A stretch of DNA of 64,000 bases from contig NZ_JAENIJ010000010.1 of NCBI RefSeq assembly GCF_016595435.1, forward strand, positions 62,001-126,000, given 5' to 3'. Under the pieces are notes generated by a model. It worked only from the letters and a program-made list of their open reading frames with translations. It was not told where the DNA came from and ran no database searches. This DNA is from Luteolibacter pohnpeiensis (GTDB taxonomy: Bacteria; Verrucomicrobiota; Verrucomicrobiia; Verrucomicrobiales; Akkermansiaceae). A program made the translations under genes and the position numbers. Shown piece after piece: positions 7,568 to 18,300 of the stretch; within the stretch, counting starts at the first letter, position 1; each line of letters opens with the position of its first letter.

Positions 7568-10167
7568 GATTCAGGCAGGCTGAGGTTGACTCTGAAATAT
7601 CGACAAGGCTCATCTTCGTCAACTGGACGTTGAATCGCTTGATGGGTATCCGTGTGAGGTAGATTCGGAATAACCACAATATTCAATGATGGCTTGGCAT
7701 TGAGCAAAGTTATGGGAACCACCGACCAGTGGATCAGATCGGTGCTGGTTTCCAAGCTCCCATTCACAAATGGAGAAATGTAGGGTATCCAGAGATGATA
7801 CACACCGGCATCACCCGGTTCCGCGATTCCAATATCAGTAAGAATCAGGTAATCGTAGGATGCGCTTTCGCCGAAAATGGGTGGCGGTAATGAACTTCGA
7901 TCATTTGCATCCGAACCAAACGCGTATTCCTGCAAATTACTGAAGCCATCACCATCGGCATCCTGATTCACCGCAGTTTGTTCGATTGGAATGCCCGATT
8001 CCTCCATCACACGTTGATAGCGTGATTCAGCATTCTCAATTCGCAGGTCCCCCACCCAAGCCTGGGTTGGCGTTGTTGCAGGCCTCAGGCCATGACTTGT
8101 TAGAAAATCTTTGTATGCTTGATTCGCACTCCAGCTCACTTCGTGAACACCGGCTGGCACGAAAAATTCCGCATCCGTTCAGGCCGTCGTCCCAGCGTCG
8201 GAAACCCAACAGACAGGCACTCCATCCACTTTCACCGTCAGTTCATTGCCAATCAAAATTTCGCCAGATCCCAGGTCGATTGCCCCAACTGATTTGGGTC
8301 CGAGCTCCGGTTCAGAAATCACATCAGCTCCCGGCAAAAAACAACGACCGCGAAAATGCACCACCGTCGGCCCCGAAATCTCGGCCTTCAGCTGTGATTG
8401 CCCGGTCACCGTCCGGGCTGCGGATACCATTTCACCAGCTGCATCGCGCGCGGCGACCATCGACCAATGCTGCGTGGCGGATTCGTCATCTGTCACCGAT
8501 GACAGCTCAATCCCGCTATCATCCGTCACGATGTCATTCAGCTCAGGAGACTCAATCTTCACGACCTCAACTCGATCCAACCAAGCCTGGCCGCCATCCG
8601 AAGAATTATTGGGAGCATGCACCCACTCCACTCGATTTGTCCCGCCTCCTATTTGGACTGCAACTTCCTGCCAAGAGTTGGTGGGCGGAGCAAGGGGGAG
8701 AAACGCTCCATTCAGGCGAAGTTGATAGAGTGTTTCACCCTCGTGCCGCCAATGGAATTTCAATTCGACTGCCTCATCAAAGGTCATGGATAGAACCGAA
8801 TCTTCATCCTGCGGAGTAACCAGCGAGAATCCGCAATCCGTTTCATCCAGTGCATCCGTAGATGCGATTCCATTCCATCCGCCACCTAACAATTCTTCTT
8901 CACAATCCAGCGCCTCATTCAAATCGACCGCTTTTACCGACGTTGTGATGAATTGATCCATCAGGTTCGGCGGCATATTTTCGCCAAATCCATACGAATA
9001 AGAATCGGTCCAAAGCACCACATCTCCAGGCTCCGCCCAACGCCACACCTCACGCCATGCAGGTTCCACTTCGTCCTCCGCTCCATCTAACAGCATGGCC
9101 TGCATCAACTGTGAAGTATAAGACACATTGCAGAAATACATCCACATTTCCTCTCCCAACGACCAAGCATCCGTCCCATCAAACGCGGCATCGCCTTCAA
9201 CCAGAAGCCCATCCGTTTCGCTCACGGAAAGCCACACCTGTTGCGCGTCATCGATCCCCAACATCAATGGCGTGATGCCTTCCGTAAATTCCAGCCCACT
9301 GATTTGCCAGATCGAATCCGCCCTGAATCGTGGCGTCTCACCAGCATCGACCTCCGGTTCCGAGATCCACCGCACCGTGTGGACACCAGCGGGAACGTGC
9401 ACACAAAACATCTCCCAGTTCTCGCCGATCTGCAGAGGCATCTCACACAAACCATCGATCCGTAATTCCTGCCGCGACATCGTATAATCGCCGTAGTTGA
9501 TCCGGCTGCTCCACGTCAGCTCGCCCGGGCCGGTTACTGTTTTTTCGATCCATTCCGTCCTTCCGCTCTCAATCGGCAACACCGCTTGCGGTTCCTCATT
9601 GCGCCCTCCCGAGGTGAAAACGAATGGAACGCCCACCAAACTGGAAGTACAACCTTCAACATCAGCTGGCTCATAAGAAACCCATGATACCTGGTCCACA
9701 CCGAGTTGGTAGAGCCCGGTCGAATCGGACGAATTGCGAACCACCAACCGAACGCGATGAATCCCGTCACCGAGCACCCACTGGGCGCGCCAGGTCATTT
9801 CCCATGACTCGATTTCACTGCGGACGCCATCGATCCACAGCTCCCAATCAAGCGACATGGCAGTATTTTCAGCACCGGGAACATCGCGCAGCCAGAAATC
9901 AAACTGCCCCGATCCTTCGACTTCTGCCTCCAGCCACGATTCTTCACCGTGTGTAAGACCGATCTGTGCCGAACTGCCACCAACGGCCCCATCGTCCGGC
10001 AACGCCGTGAATGGATGTTCCGGAGAAGTGATCCATTTCACCGATGCTGGCGCATCCAACGCATCAGCCAGCGAGACTTCGCCAGTTTGCGTGAAATCGC
10101 TACCCAACACTGCAGTGGTTAGATAACAGAAAAAACTCGCGAAAAAGTATGGGAAGAAGCGGGACAT
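7564..10167 (-). pseudogene. Large secreted multi-module protein interrupted by one TGA stop
   Basis: One frame of about 867 codons is cut by TGA at 8181-8179. On both sides the sequence fits one domain: 'VDGVPVCWVSDAGTTA', stop, then 'TDAEFFVPAGVHEVSW', matching the intact copy earlier in the same protein ('IDGLCEMPLQIGEN' to 'VHVPAGVHTVRW'). The protein starts with a signal peptide ('MSRFFPYFFASFFCYL'; start taken at 10167 rather than 10200). It has three or four modules of the 'ESWLEAEVEGSGQFDFW / IDGV / GIHRVRLV' lectin-like type, then a Ca-binding 'DADGDGFSNLQEYAFGSD' linker and a terminal 'CRYFRVNL' module. It is probably a cell-surface or secreted protein of unknown ligand. Readthrough or a TGG-to-TGA change would explain the stop. 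Confidence 0.65.
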
Positions 10168-10235
10168 GAAAAGCAGGACATGGAAAGCGTCCCAGTCCAT
10201 TCGACCCCGTGCTCGTTGACAAGAAGTTCAGGCCA

Positions 10236-11210
10236 CTATTTCGCCACGTGAAAACGAAAATCCAGTTCCGTGTCAGGCTCGATGCCATCGATCAACCATG
10301 AGGCCAATCGCCGGGCGACGCCGGGGGCGTAAAGAGAACCCTTTGAGCCAAGCCCATTGAACATCCACTCGTTTTCACCAACGGGTCCGATCAAGGGTTC
10401 GCTGCGCCGCAAAATCGGGCGTATGCCCGCATCGTGAGCGATGATCTCATAGTCGGTGCCTCCCAACCGATGCAAAATCCTTTCCACAAACTCTCGACCC
10501 TTTGCCGTCGGGGTTTCATCCAGATCATCCCATTCGTAGGTCGCACCGGATTTGAAAAGGCCGGGTCCGACAGGCACCAGCCAGCCTCCGCCGCCGACCT
10601 TGATCCGGCTTCCATCCCAGTGGTTGGCACGAACCGTTAGAATCTCACCTTTCGCACAACGATGGGCACCGTACTTTCCCTGAATCAATCCAGCCGCGCC
10701 TTCACACCAAACGACGCATCTGCGGGTCGCATCGGTGAATAAATCATGCCCGGCAAAAAAATTCCTCGAAGCTTCTACAAAAGTCCGGGTGTCGAATCGC
10801 CCGCCGCCCTTGACTTGAACAGCTCCCACAAAACCCTCCGGGGCCTCCACCACGGAATCGACCCACGGGGACACCCGATCTTCGCCCAGTTTCCCCTCGA
10901 TTTTCCGCCATTCCTTATCGGCTGACGCCAAACGCAAAACCGGCATGGGATACCATAACTTCCGCCCCAGTTTCTGCTCAATCGCGCGGTAAAATTCAAC
11001 GGCTTCGGGCAAAAACTCATCAATCCGCCAACTCGGTTCGAAATTTTTGCCGGTGACTGGATTGAGCAAGCCAGCTGCCACTCTGGATGCGCCGCCCGTG
11101 CCGTGGTCTAACAGCTTGAATTCGATCCCGCGCTGCCAGAAATGCCACGCCAGACAGGTTCCCGCCAAACCCTGCCCGACGATGGTCCAGCTTGCCGATT
11201 CACCAATCAC
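10236..11210 (-). CDS. FAD-dependent oxidoreductase of the D-amino acid oxidase (DAO) family
   Basis: The 324-residue protein begins with a dinucleotide-binding motif 'WTIVGQGLAGTCLAWHFWQRG' and ends with the DAO-type 'AGIRPILRRSEPLIGP' and 'WMFNGLGSKGSLYAPGVA', which close around FAD. It resembles the FAD domain found in MnmC and glycine/D-amino acid oxidases, but no methyltransferase half is present. GTG at 11210 is taken as the start because it overlaps the stop of the gene at 11207 (GTGA); the frame is open further upstream only as a shadow of that gene. Substrate unknown. Confidence 0.8.
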   Translation of the reverse strand: MIGESASWTIVGQGLAGTCLAWHFWQRGIEFKLLDHGTGGASRVAAGLLNPVTGKNFEPSWRIDEFLPEAVEFYRAIEQKLGRKLWYPMPVLRLASADKEWRKIEGKLGEDRVSPWVDSVVEAPEGFVGAVQVKGGGRFDTRTFVEASRNFFAGHDLFTDATRRCVVWCEGAAGLIQGKYGAHRCAKGEILTVRANHWDGSRIKVGGGGWLVPVGPGLFKSGATYEWDDLDETPTAKGREFVERILHRLGGTDYEIIAHDAGIRPILRRSEPLIGPVGENEWMFNGLGSKGSLYAPGVARRLASWLIDGIEPDTELDFRFHVAK

Positions 11211-11527
11211 TGCGGAAACAATGGTTGATTTGGATCTTCCCAGCTCGGATCGTAGCCTTTGGCATAGTTGAAAAGATGGCGGTGCATGTATTCGAAATAC
11301 GCTTCCTTCTCGTCCTTTTTGAGCCGGTTCCAGATGGCAATGTTGAATGCACGCGCGACTTTCTGCATCATCGGCAAGGTCAGTTGCCGACCTTTGCGCG
11401 CTTTTTGCATTTGCTTGTGACTCAGTTGCTCCGTGGAGGTCTCGACCAACTCGTGGTTGGTCAGTTTCCATTGCTCCATCATTTTATCCAGCGGCTGCGG
11501 GCCGTGTTCGCGGGTCAGTTCATCCAT
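11207..11527 (-). CDS. Small conserved protein with an HTH-like N-terminal half
   Basis: A 106-residue charged protein. Residues ~12-60 ('LDKMMEQWKLTNHELVE', 'LSHKQMQKARKGRQLT') resemble the helix-turn-helix of XRE-type DNA-binding proteins. The tail 'IAIWNRLKKDEKEAYFEYM' and 'LFNYAKGYDPSWEDPN' is rich in aromatics. I do not recognise a named family. It is coupled by a four-base GTGA overlap to the FAD oxidoreductase that follows, so the two may act together or be co-regulated. Divergent from deoC. Confidence 0.7.
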   Translation of the reverse strand: MDELTREHGPQPLDKMMEQWKLTNHELVETSTEQLSHKQMQKARKGRQLTLPMMQKVARAFNIAIWNRLKKDEKEAYFEYMHRHLFNYAKGYDPSWEDPNQPLFPQ

Positions 11528-11630
11528 GGCACCGTCTAGCCTAACCCTGATCCGACTCTAAGCAAAAAATCCAGCTGCCGCAGGAAACTTGAAACTTGGC
11601 TTTTACCCCTGGTCCGCGAACATTCGATAA

Positions 11631-12566
11631 ATGCCATCCCGGAACCTTTCAGCCATCCGCCGTCTTCTCGATGAAGTCGGCCCAGTCGACCCCACCGGAA
11701 TCGAGGAAAGAGTCGCCAAATACGGAACGCGGAGCGTCAAAAAAGCGGCTAAAGTTTTTGGTCTCAACCTCGCGGTATCGATGGTGGATCTGACAACGCT
11801 CGAAGGAAAAGACACCCCGGGAAAAGTTGCCTCACTTTGCCAAAAAGCGCTTCATCCCCATCAGGGCCTCGATTGCCCGACCACGGCTGCCGTGTGCGTT
11901 TACCCGGCCATGGTTAAACATGCGGCGAAAATCGTGAAAGGGACTGAGGTAAAAATCGCCTCCGTCGCAACCGCATTCCCATCGGGTCAGGCACCGCTGA
12001 AAACCCGCCTGGCCGAAGTCAAGGCCGCCGTTGCCGATGGTGCGGATGAAATCGACATGGTGATCAATCGCGGAGCATTCCTCGCCGGCGAGCTGAGCCT
12101 GGTACAAGACGAGATCGCCTCCGTGCTTGAGGCCTGCGGCGCGGCCACCTTGAAAGTCATCCTTGAGACCAGCGAGCTGGAAACCTACGATAACATCCGG
12201 GCCGCCTCGTTTCTCGCTATGCAGGTTCTGCGCCCCGGTGATTTCATCAAGACTTCAACCGGAAAAACCTCGGCCAACGCAACTCTCGGCAACAATCAGG
12301 TCATGCTGGAGGCCATCCGCGATTTTTACCTGTCCACCGGGACCGAAATTGCAATGAAGCCCGCAGGCGGCATCCGGACCGCCAAGCAAGCCCTCACCTT
12401 TTTGATCGCGGTGAAAGAAACACTCGGCGATGCCTGGCTCAACAACCAGCGCTACCGCTTCGGGGCCTCCGGCTTGCTGAACGATCTGCTGCGCCAACTG
12501 GTGAAAGAAAAGACCGGTTGCTACCAAGCCCCCTACCACTTTTCAGAATCCGCCTCTTCATATTAA
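11631..12566 (+). CDS. deoC: Deoxyribose-phosphate aldolase
   Basis: The 311-residue TIM-barrel enzyme splits 2-deoxyribose 5-phosphate into acetaldehyde and glyceraldehyde 3-phosphate. Diagnostic motifs are 'DEIDMVINRGAFLAG', the Schiff-base lysine in 'DFIKTSTGKTSANAT' (about residue 207), and 'AMKPAGGIRTAKQAL'. It is longer than E. coli DeoC, as is usual for the variety with an N-terminal helical extension. An aldehyde dehydrogenase gene follows 33 bases later, which would oxidise the acetaldehyde product. Together with the purine nucleoside phosphorylase nearby this suggests deoxynucleoside salvage, though a role with other aldol substrates is possible. Confidence 0.95.
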   Translation: MPSRNLSAIRRLLDEVGPVDPTGIEERVAKYGTRSVKKAAKVFGLNLAVSMVDLTTLEGKDTPGKVASLCQKALHPHQGLDCPTTAAVCVYPAMVKHAAKIVKGTEVKIASVATAFPSGQAPLKTRLAEVKAAVADGADEIDMVINRGAFLAGELSLVQDEIASVLEACGAATLKVILETSELETYDNIRAASFLAMQVLRPGDFIKTSTGKTSANATLGNNQVMLEAIRDFYLSTGTEIAMKPAGGIRTAKQALTFLIAVKETLGDAWLNNQRYRFGASGLLNDLLRQLVKEKTGCYQAPYHFSESASSY

Positions 12567-12599
12567 TCACTTCGCCGATCCCTGGAACTCCCTGCCACC

Positions 12600-14078
12600 A
12601 TGTCCGCCAAACGCACCAAGTCACCTGCCCGCGAACTTCTTTTCGGCGATCTCTGGGAATTCGATCCAGCCCCTGAATCCGCCAATCCGTATATCGATCC
12701 GCGATACGGACTTTTTATCAATGGCAAATTCGGTGCGCCGAAATCCCGCAAGTATTTCGATTCGATCAACCCCGGCAACGAAGAGAAACTCACCGAAATC
12801 GCCCTGGCTGGCGAGGCCGATGTCAACGCAGCCTACGAAGCCGCTGCAGCCGCTTTCACCCCCTGGAGCAAACTTCCCGGAGCCGAGCGCGGCAAATATT
12901 TGTATCGCATCGCCCGCTTGCTACAGGACCGTTCCCGCGAGTTTGCCGTGGCGGAAACAATCGACGGCGGCAAACCCATCAAGGAATCGCGCGACTTCGA
13001 TCTGCCGATGGCCGCCGCGCATTTCTTCTATCATGCCGGATGGGCGGACAAACTGGACTACGTCACACCCGGCCGCACGCTCGCCCCACTGGGTGTTGTG
13101 GGACAGGTCATTCCTTGGAATTTCCCTTTGCTGATGCTGGCTTGGAAAATCGCCCCCGCGCTGGCTACGGGAAACACCGTAGTCCTGAAACCGGCGGAGA
13201 CCACCTCGATCACGGCCTTGAAATTTGCCACCATTCTCAGGGATGCGGGTTTGCCACCCGGCGTGGTCAACATCGTCACCGGAGCGGGCGAAACCGGCAA
13301 AGCCGTTGTCACCCACCCGCTCGCCGCCAAGGTCGCTTTCACCGGATCAACTGCTGTCGGCAAATGGATTCAGCACGCGATTGCAGGCAGTGGCAAAAAG
13401 CTGACCCTCGAACTCGGCGGCAAAGCGGCCAATATCGTGTTCGATGACGCGCCGCTGGATCAAGCCGTCGAGGGCATCGTCAACGGCATCTTCTTCAATC
13501 AAGGCCACGTCTGTTGCGCCGGCTCACGTCTATTGGTTCAGGAATCCATTGCGGATGCAGTCGTCAGCAAATTGAAAATTCGCCTCAGATCCCTCCGCGT
13601 CGGCGACCCTCTCGACAAGAACACCGACATCGGGGCGATCAATTCCAAGCAGCAGCTCGAAAAAATCCAAGGCCTGGTCGAATCCGGTGTTTCCGAAGGA
13701 GCCGAGCTTTATCAGCCAAGCTGTTCTCTGCCGAAAAAGGGATTTTATTTTCCTCCGACGCTGTTCTCCGAGGTCAGCCAAAGCCACCGCATCGCCAACG
13801 AGGAGATCTTCGGCCCCGTCCTTTCCATCATGACGTTTCGCACCCCATCCGAAGCGATCGAAAAGGCCAATAACACCCCTTATGGACTGAGCGCCGGAAT
13901 CTGGAGCGACAAAGGCTCACGTGTGCTGAAAATGGCAAGTGAACTGAGAGCCGGTGTCGTCTGGGCAAATACATTCAACAAATTTGACCCCACCTCCCCC
14001 TTCGGCGGTTTCAAGGAATCCGGCTTCGGCCGCGAGGGTGGCAAGCAAGGGTTATTAGAATACAGCAATTTAATCTAA
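12600..14078 (+). CDS. NAD(P)-dependent aldehyde dehydrogenase
   Basis: The 492-residue protein is a complete class of ALDH. It shows 'GQVIPWNFPLLMLAWK' (cofactor and substrate pocket), 'AFTGSTAVGKWIQHA' (nucleotide loop), 'LTLELGGKAANIVF' (general-base Glu), and the catalytic cysteine at about residue 305 in 'NQGHVCCAGSRLLVQ'. The C-terminal 'NEEIFGPVLSIMTF' and 'SPFGGFKESGFGREGG' are present. It lies directly after deoC and probably oxidises acetaldehyde or a related aldehyde from the aldolase. The next dehydrogenase-like gene is truncated, so this one is likely the active partner. Confidence 0.92.
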   Translation: MSAKRTKSPARELLFGDLWEFDPAPESANPYIDPRYGLFINGKFGAPKSRKYFDSINPGNEEKLTEIALAGEADVNAAYEAAAAAFTPWSKLPGAERGKYLYRIARLLQDRSREFAVAETIDGGKPIKESRDFDLPMAAAHFFYHAGWADKLDYVTPGRTLAPLGVVGQVIPWNFPLLMLAWKIAPALATGNTVVLKPAETTSITALKFATILRDAGLPPGVVNIVTGAGETGKAVVTHPLAAKVAFTGSTAVGKWIQHAIAGSGKKLTLELGGKAANIVFDDAPLDQAVEGIVNGIFFNQGHVCCAGSRLLVQESIADAVVSKLKIRLRSLRVGDPLDKNTDIGAINSKQQLEKIQGLVESGVSEGAELYQPSCSLPKKGFYFPPTLFSEVSQSHRIANEEIFGPVLSIMTFRTPSEAIEKANNTPYGLSAGIWSDKGSRVLKMASELRAGVVWANTFNKFDPTSPFGGFKESGFGREGGKQGLLEYSNLI

Positions 14079-14091
14079 CAAAAATCATTCC

Positions 14092-14349
14092 ATGCCAGAA
14101 TCTAATCATAAAGCCTCACTCGGCTGCGGCACTCTCATTTTAATTGCATTGATTGTTTTAATTTTTGGCAACCATCAGAACACAGATCTTAACCGATCGA
14201 TTCAAAGACTTTCTTCTCAAATCAATACCATTGAACAAGAAACGAATTCACAGAGTAAGGCACTCAAGAAAATTGAGAGTGAATTGAAAAGTTTGAGAGC
14301 CGACTATCGGAATCAATCCGAACAATTGGAAAAACTGATAACCCACTAA
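14092..14349 (+). CDS. Small membrane-anchored coiled-coil protein
   Basis: An 85-residue open frame begins 13 bases after the ALDH stop. It has one membrane segment ('LIALIVLIFG') near the N-terminus, then ~55 residues of heptad-like, Glu/Lys/Gln-rich coiled coil ('LNRSIQRLSSQINTIEQE', 'LKKIESELKSLRADYR'). I do not recognise a family. Its position inside the deoC operon, on the same strand, makes it a plausible gene; it could help assemble or anchor the two dehydrogenases, which is only a guess. Confidence 0.5.
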   Translation: MPESNHKASLGCGTLILIALIVLIFGNHQNTDLNRSIQRLSSQINTIEQETNSQSKALKKIESELKSLRADYRNQSEQLEKLITH

Positions 14350-14443
14350 GCCAGTCCGACATTCTTGATCTACTGAAGAAAGCGTAAGGAGAAACCCACT
14401 ACTTCCTTCGCCCCACCCGCTAGAAATTCATCTGATAACTCAA

Positions 14444-15298
14444 ATGCCACTCAAAATTACCAAAACTCCGAAATGTTATGTCGGTGGTGCGTTTATCCGA
14501 TCCGAAAGTGGAGCGGTATCCCCCATGCATTCCCTATCTGGTGAATTCATCGCCAACATCCCGCAATGCTCGCGCAAAGACCTGCGCAATGCTGTCGAAG
14601 CCGCAGCCAAAGCCGGTGGTTGGGCAAAGCGCAGCGCCTACAATCGCGGGCAAATTCTATATCGAATGGCCGAAATGCTGGACGCCAGGGCATCAGAAAT
14701 GGCCGATGCGATTGCCATCACTGAAGCTGACAAAAAAACGGCAGCGGCGGAGGTCCAAGTCACGATTGATCGCATGGTCCACTACGCTGGCTGGACCGAT
14801 AAATACGAGGCACTACTGGGAAGTGTGAACCCGGTGGCCTCATCTCATTTTAACTTCACGGTCACCGAGCCATGCGGCATCGTAGGCATCATCGCTGCGG
14901 ACCCATTTCCCTTGCTCGGTCTGATGAGCTTGGTCCTTCCTGCCATCACCAGTGGAAATACCGTGGTCGCTTTGGCATCGTCCGCAGCACCTTACCCTGC
15001 GATCTTGTTAGGTGAAATGCTTGCGACCAGCGACCTTCCTGCCGGTGTCGTCAACCTGCTCACAGGCAAGCGATCCGACATGATTTCAACCTTTGCCACC
15101 CATGCGCATATCAGCAGCATCGCAGCTGCCGTAAATCAAACCGATGCGATCACCCTTCAGCAAGGCGCTGCTGAAAACCTGAAGCGAGTTTCTCTCTTTG
15201 ATCCAGAAACCCATTGGACTTCTACAGAATCTCAAGGACTTGATTTGATTCGGAATCACCTGGAATTCAAAACGACATGGCATCCAGTCGGGGCATAA
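14444..15298 (+). CDS. Short aldehyde dehydrogenase-like protein lacking the catalytic half
   Basis: This 284-residue protein aligns with the N-terminal, cofactor-binding part of aldehyde dehydrogenases ('KCYVGGAFIRSESGAV', 'ITEADKKTAAAEV', 'CGIVGIIAADPFPLLGL', 'LPAGVVNLLTGKRSD'). It ends before the region that holds the catalytic Cys and Glu, and no remnant of that half was seen in the following bases. The reading frame is otherwise undamaged, so it is more likely a shortened functional gene than decay. As a partner of the full ALDH upstream it may act as a structural or regulatory subunit (inference). Only the deoC-ALDH-ALDH gene order supports this. Confidence 0.75.
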   Translation: MPLKITKTPKCYVGGAFIRSESGAVSPMHSLSGEFIANIPQCSRKDLRNAVEAAAKAGGWAKRSAYNRGQILYRMAEMLDARASEMADAIAITEADKKTAAAEVQVTIDRMVHYAGWTDKYEALLGSVNPVASSHFNFTVTEPCGIVGIIAADPFPLLGLMSLVLPAITSGNTVVALASSAAPYPAILLGEMLATSDLPAGVVNLLTGKRSDMISTFATHAHISSIAAAVNQTDAITLQQGAAENLKRVSLFDPETHWTSTESQGLDLIRNHLEFKTTWHPVGA

Positions 15299-15326
15299 AA
15301 GGGACTTAGACTTGAAGTTAAAGATT

Positions 15327-18300
15327 TCAAACATCCTCGGGTTTCAGCCAGCGGAACTTTCTAATTTCGAACTTTCGCCCTAAATCTACCACTCCATCTT
15401 CGATCAACGGATTGAGCTGCTGGCTATCGGGTCTCAGAGGTGTCGCAGTTCGCTGCACCACCGCCTCACACCAAGCTTGAGCTTGAACCTTCCCATGCTT
15501 GTCCACCGAGCTTCCATAGGCTCTAACCACAAAACTATCGGAGCGTACAGTTAGAACCGGTCCCAAAAATTGGAGTAGATCTGCCTGGGTTAAAAATCCG
15601 AGTGCACCCCACGCTCCCGTATCTGGTTTCAGGGTTTGATCAATACGCGTAGGATCATCAATGTGATCCGGGTGTGTGTAATCTGGGATCGCATCTTGGT
15701 TATCCAATTTCCACTCCTCTTCAAATGAGGCGTTGATTCCAGATCGATCGATGGCCGCTTGTAACGCTCCTTTTTTGCCCTCTTCACCGGTAGACAGGCT
15801 GCGATTCACGAAATCCGCCATCGAAAGGAATGGACCGCGAATTTTCACTTGCTCCACAATCTCCTCCGCAAGACGCCGGACTTCATCACGACTTAACGTA
15901 CGCTGGCCATCCCAAGCGTTTTCATCTCTCGAGTTCCCGCCGCCCCAGGAATGAGACTTTTGTCCGCCAGATCCTCCTCCTTGAGATTGGAGAATTCGGG
16001 GAAATGTCACTTGATCGTCATCAAACTGCTGACCAGCACTGGAAAGCAACAGCGCTTCCCAAGCCTTCACACTGGTGGAATTCACGTTGAAAGCGCCATC
16101 CACTTTCAGAACCGAAGCAGCCCGGTAGAAATCCGACAAATCATGGATCGTATCGTCATCCGTCGTTCCCGCAAGCGACATCCGTCCGTCTGGCAACGGG
16201 TTTTCATAAGGTGAATTGATAAAATTCAATTTATCCTTTCGATTCCCTGAGGATAAGAAAAACTCATCCCAAAGTGAGTAATTGAGCTCATAGCTCATGT
16301 CAAAAATAAGGTTCTGCTCCACCGCAGCCTGATTGAGATAGTTCCGGGCATAATAAGCCCACAGATCTTCATTGGAAGCCACATTACTACCATTGTTGTT
16401 AGAACGTCCATCTGTGGCAAAGCCGATCGTATTGCTATTCCAACCGCCTTCATCTTTATTCACAGATTCCTTTCGGTTAGGTTCTGTCCGAGTTGGATCA
16501 AGTCGAGGATCGGCAAGCGAATTTCCGAATGCGTAGGTCGGCTGCCAAATATACTCGGACATCTTGACCTGTTGGAAAGCTCCCAACGAAATGACTTCCG
16601 CTCCACGACGCGGGATATCGAACAAAATTCTAGGTTGGGAAAACCGCGATGGTTGATCAAATGGATCTGAACGAAATCCACCCTCTTTGTAGCTTGGATT
16701 CATACCATTCCATCCGACTTCCGGATCGAACAAGTCGCGCGTATAGATACCAAAGAAATTCGGAGCGGTGTCGTTCACGTTTTCAAATGGACTCCTGAAA
16801 GAATAACTCGCACGCATGTTCCAGTTCGCCATCGGGGCCTCTTGGAGGAATGGGGTTCCGCTCAAACTTCCTGCTCCGATGCGATTCGATTCTGGCTCAT
16901 CAAACCAACGCAGCCTGAACCCGTCCCGTGTCCTTGTATCCGGAATATCCTGAATGACTGGATTCTCAAGACTTGAAACCGCCATGGGCACTGGGTTTGT
17001 GGAACTCCATTCCACCGGCATTTCATCCTCATCGCCATACTGAAATGCACATGATACAAACAGCCCTGGTGGCAGGTCTTCAAAACGATCAGCATCGATT
17101 GCACCGGAGCTTCGCAATGGTTTCCAGACCACCTTATAGTCGTCAGCTTGCGTATAACCTGCACTCTGGACATTTCCAGCAGGCAGAGCCCCCACATACT
17201 CGCGCCACTCAACAGGACGCTCAATCATCCGATCATTATAGAGACCTTTGGTAGGTGGGGTCGTTTGAATGACGGTGAATAGTGAGGTACTCGGCATCAA
17301 CTTTTTCTCATTCATATAGAATGCCCTCGATGGGCTTGGCGCAACCGATGGAGTTAGTAGATTGTTTGAAAAAGTTGTCTCGTCATAGACTTGATTCCGG
17401 CGCGGTGACCAAACCGCCGTTTCACCTGCTTTCAGGGTTTTCCCTTCCAGTGCGAAAAACATACTCCCCTGGACAGCCCCGCCGGTACCGCCGGTGTCAC
17501 TGGCATTCTGAATTCCGAAATACATTCGGAAGCCATAAGTTTGGCCACTCTCACCGGTAATTCTGACCCTTTTCTTACCATTAATCATCATGAAGACCAT
17601 GGAAGAATCAATCTGCATGTCAAAATTGTATGGATTCCATAATGCCACACGTGGATAATAATGAATTCTCAAATGATATGGAGCTTTTGAATTTCCACCA
17701 GAATCTTCGTAGTAACTGATGTTATAAAACATGGAACTCTCAACCAACACCGGCATCAAATCCGTCTTCGTTCGCTCCAGATGTTTTACGCCGCCGTAGC
17801 TGCGCCCGACATTTGATTTTACGGATGAGATTTCGGGCGACTGCATGACTGTTTGAAAACTTCCAAACGGAGCTTTTTCTCCTCGCCGTGCCCAGTCTCG
17901 CAACAAGCCGAATGTCGGAGACACTTTCGAATAGCGTGCCGCTTGCCCGGGAAAATTCGATTCTTGTTCTGCCACTTGATTGCGTGGTCCGATCAATCGA
18001 TCATAGTCGCTCACACCCGGCATTTCTCCACTGTTAGAGTTCAGAGAGGGAATGGTCCCATCACTTTCCAAGTATGCCGTAAGATCTTTCTTCAAGCCGC
18101 CATCACGAACATTGACCAACAATCCTTCCGAATCTGTGGTCAAATCGTGAAACGCAAGCGATGATATCGGAGTTGTTGAAGGATTTACCAAGTCCAACTG
18201 CTTCATCCCTGTGAGTTTCGCACGATCCGAGTTTTGAAGATCGGATTGATTATCGAAAGCCAGCAATGAAGCGTCCTGTGCGATCTGTATGGACCGGACG

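Noticed and set aside
8161-8181. The TGA at 8181-8179 as a selenocysteine codon.
   Set aside because: No redox motif around it and no SECIS-like hairpin seen just downstream; a nonsense change fits better.
10236-11471. Extended N-terminus of the FAD oxidoreductase back to 11471.
   Set aside because: Those codons overlap the coding frame of the gene at 11207 and do not resemble the family; a GTG at 11210 gives the usual start.
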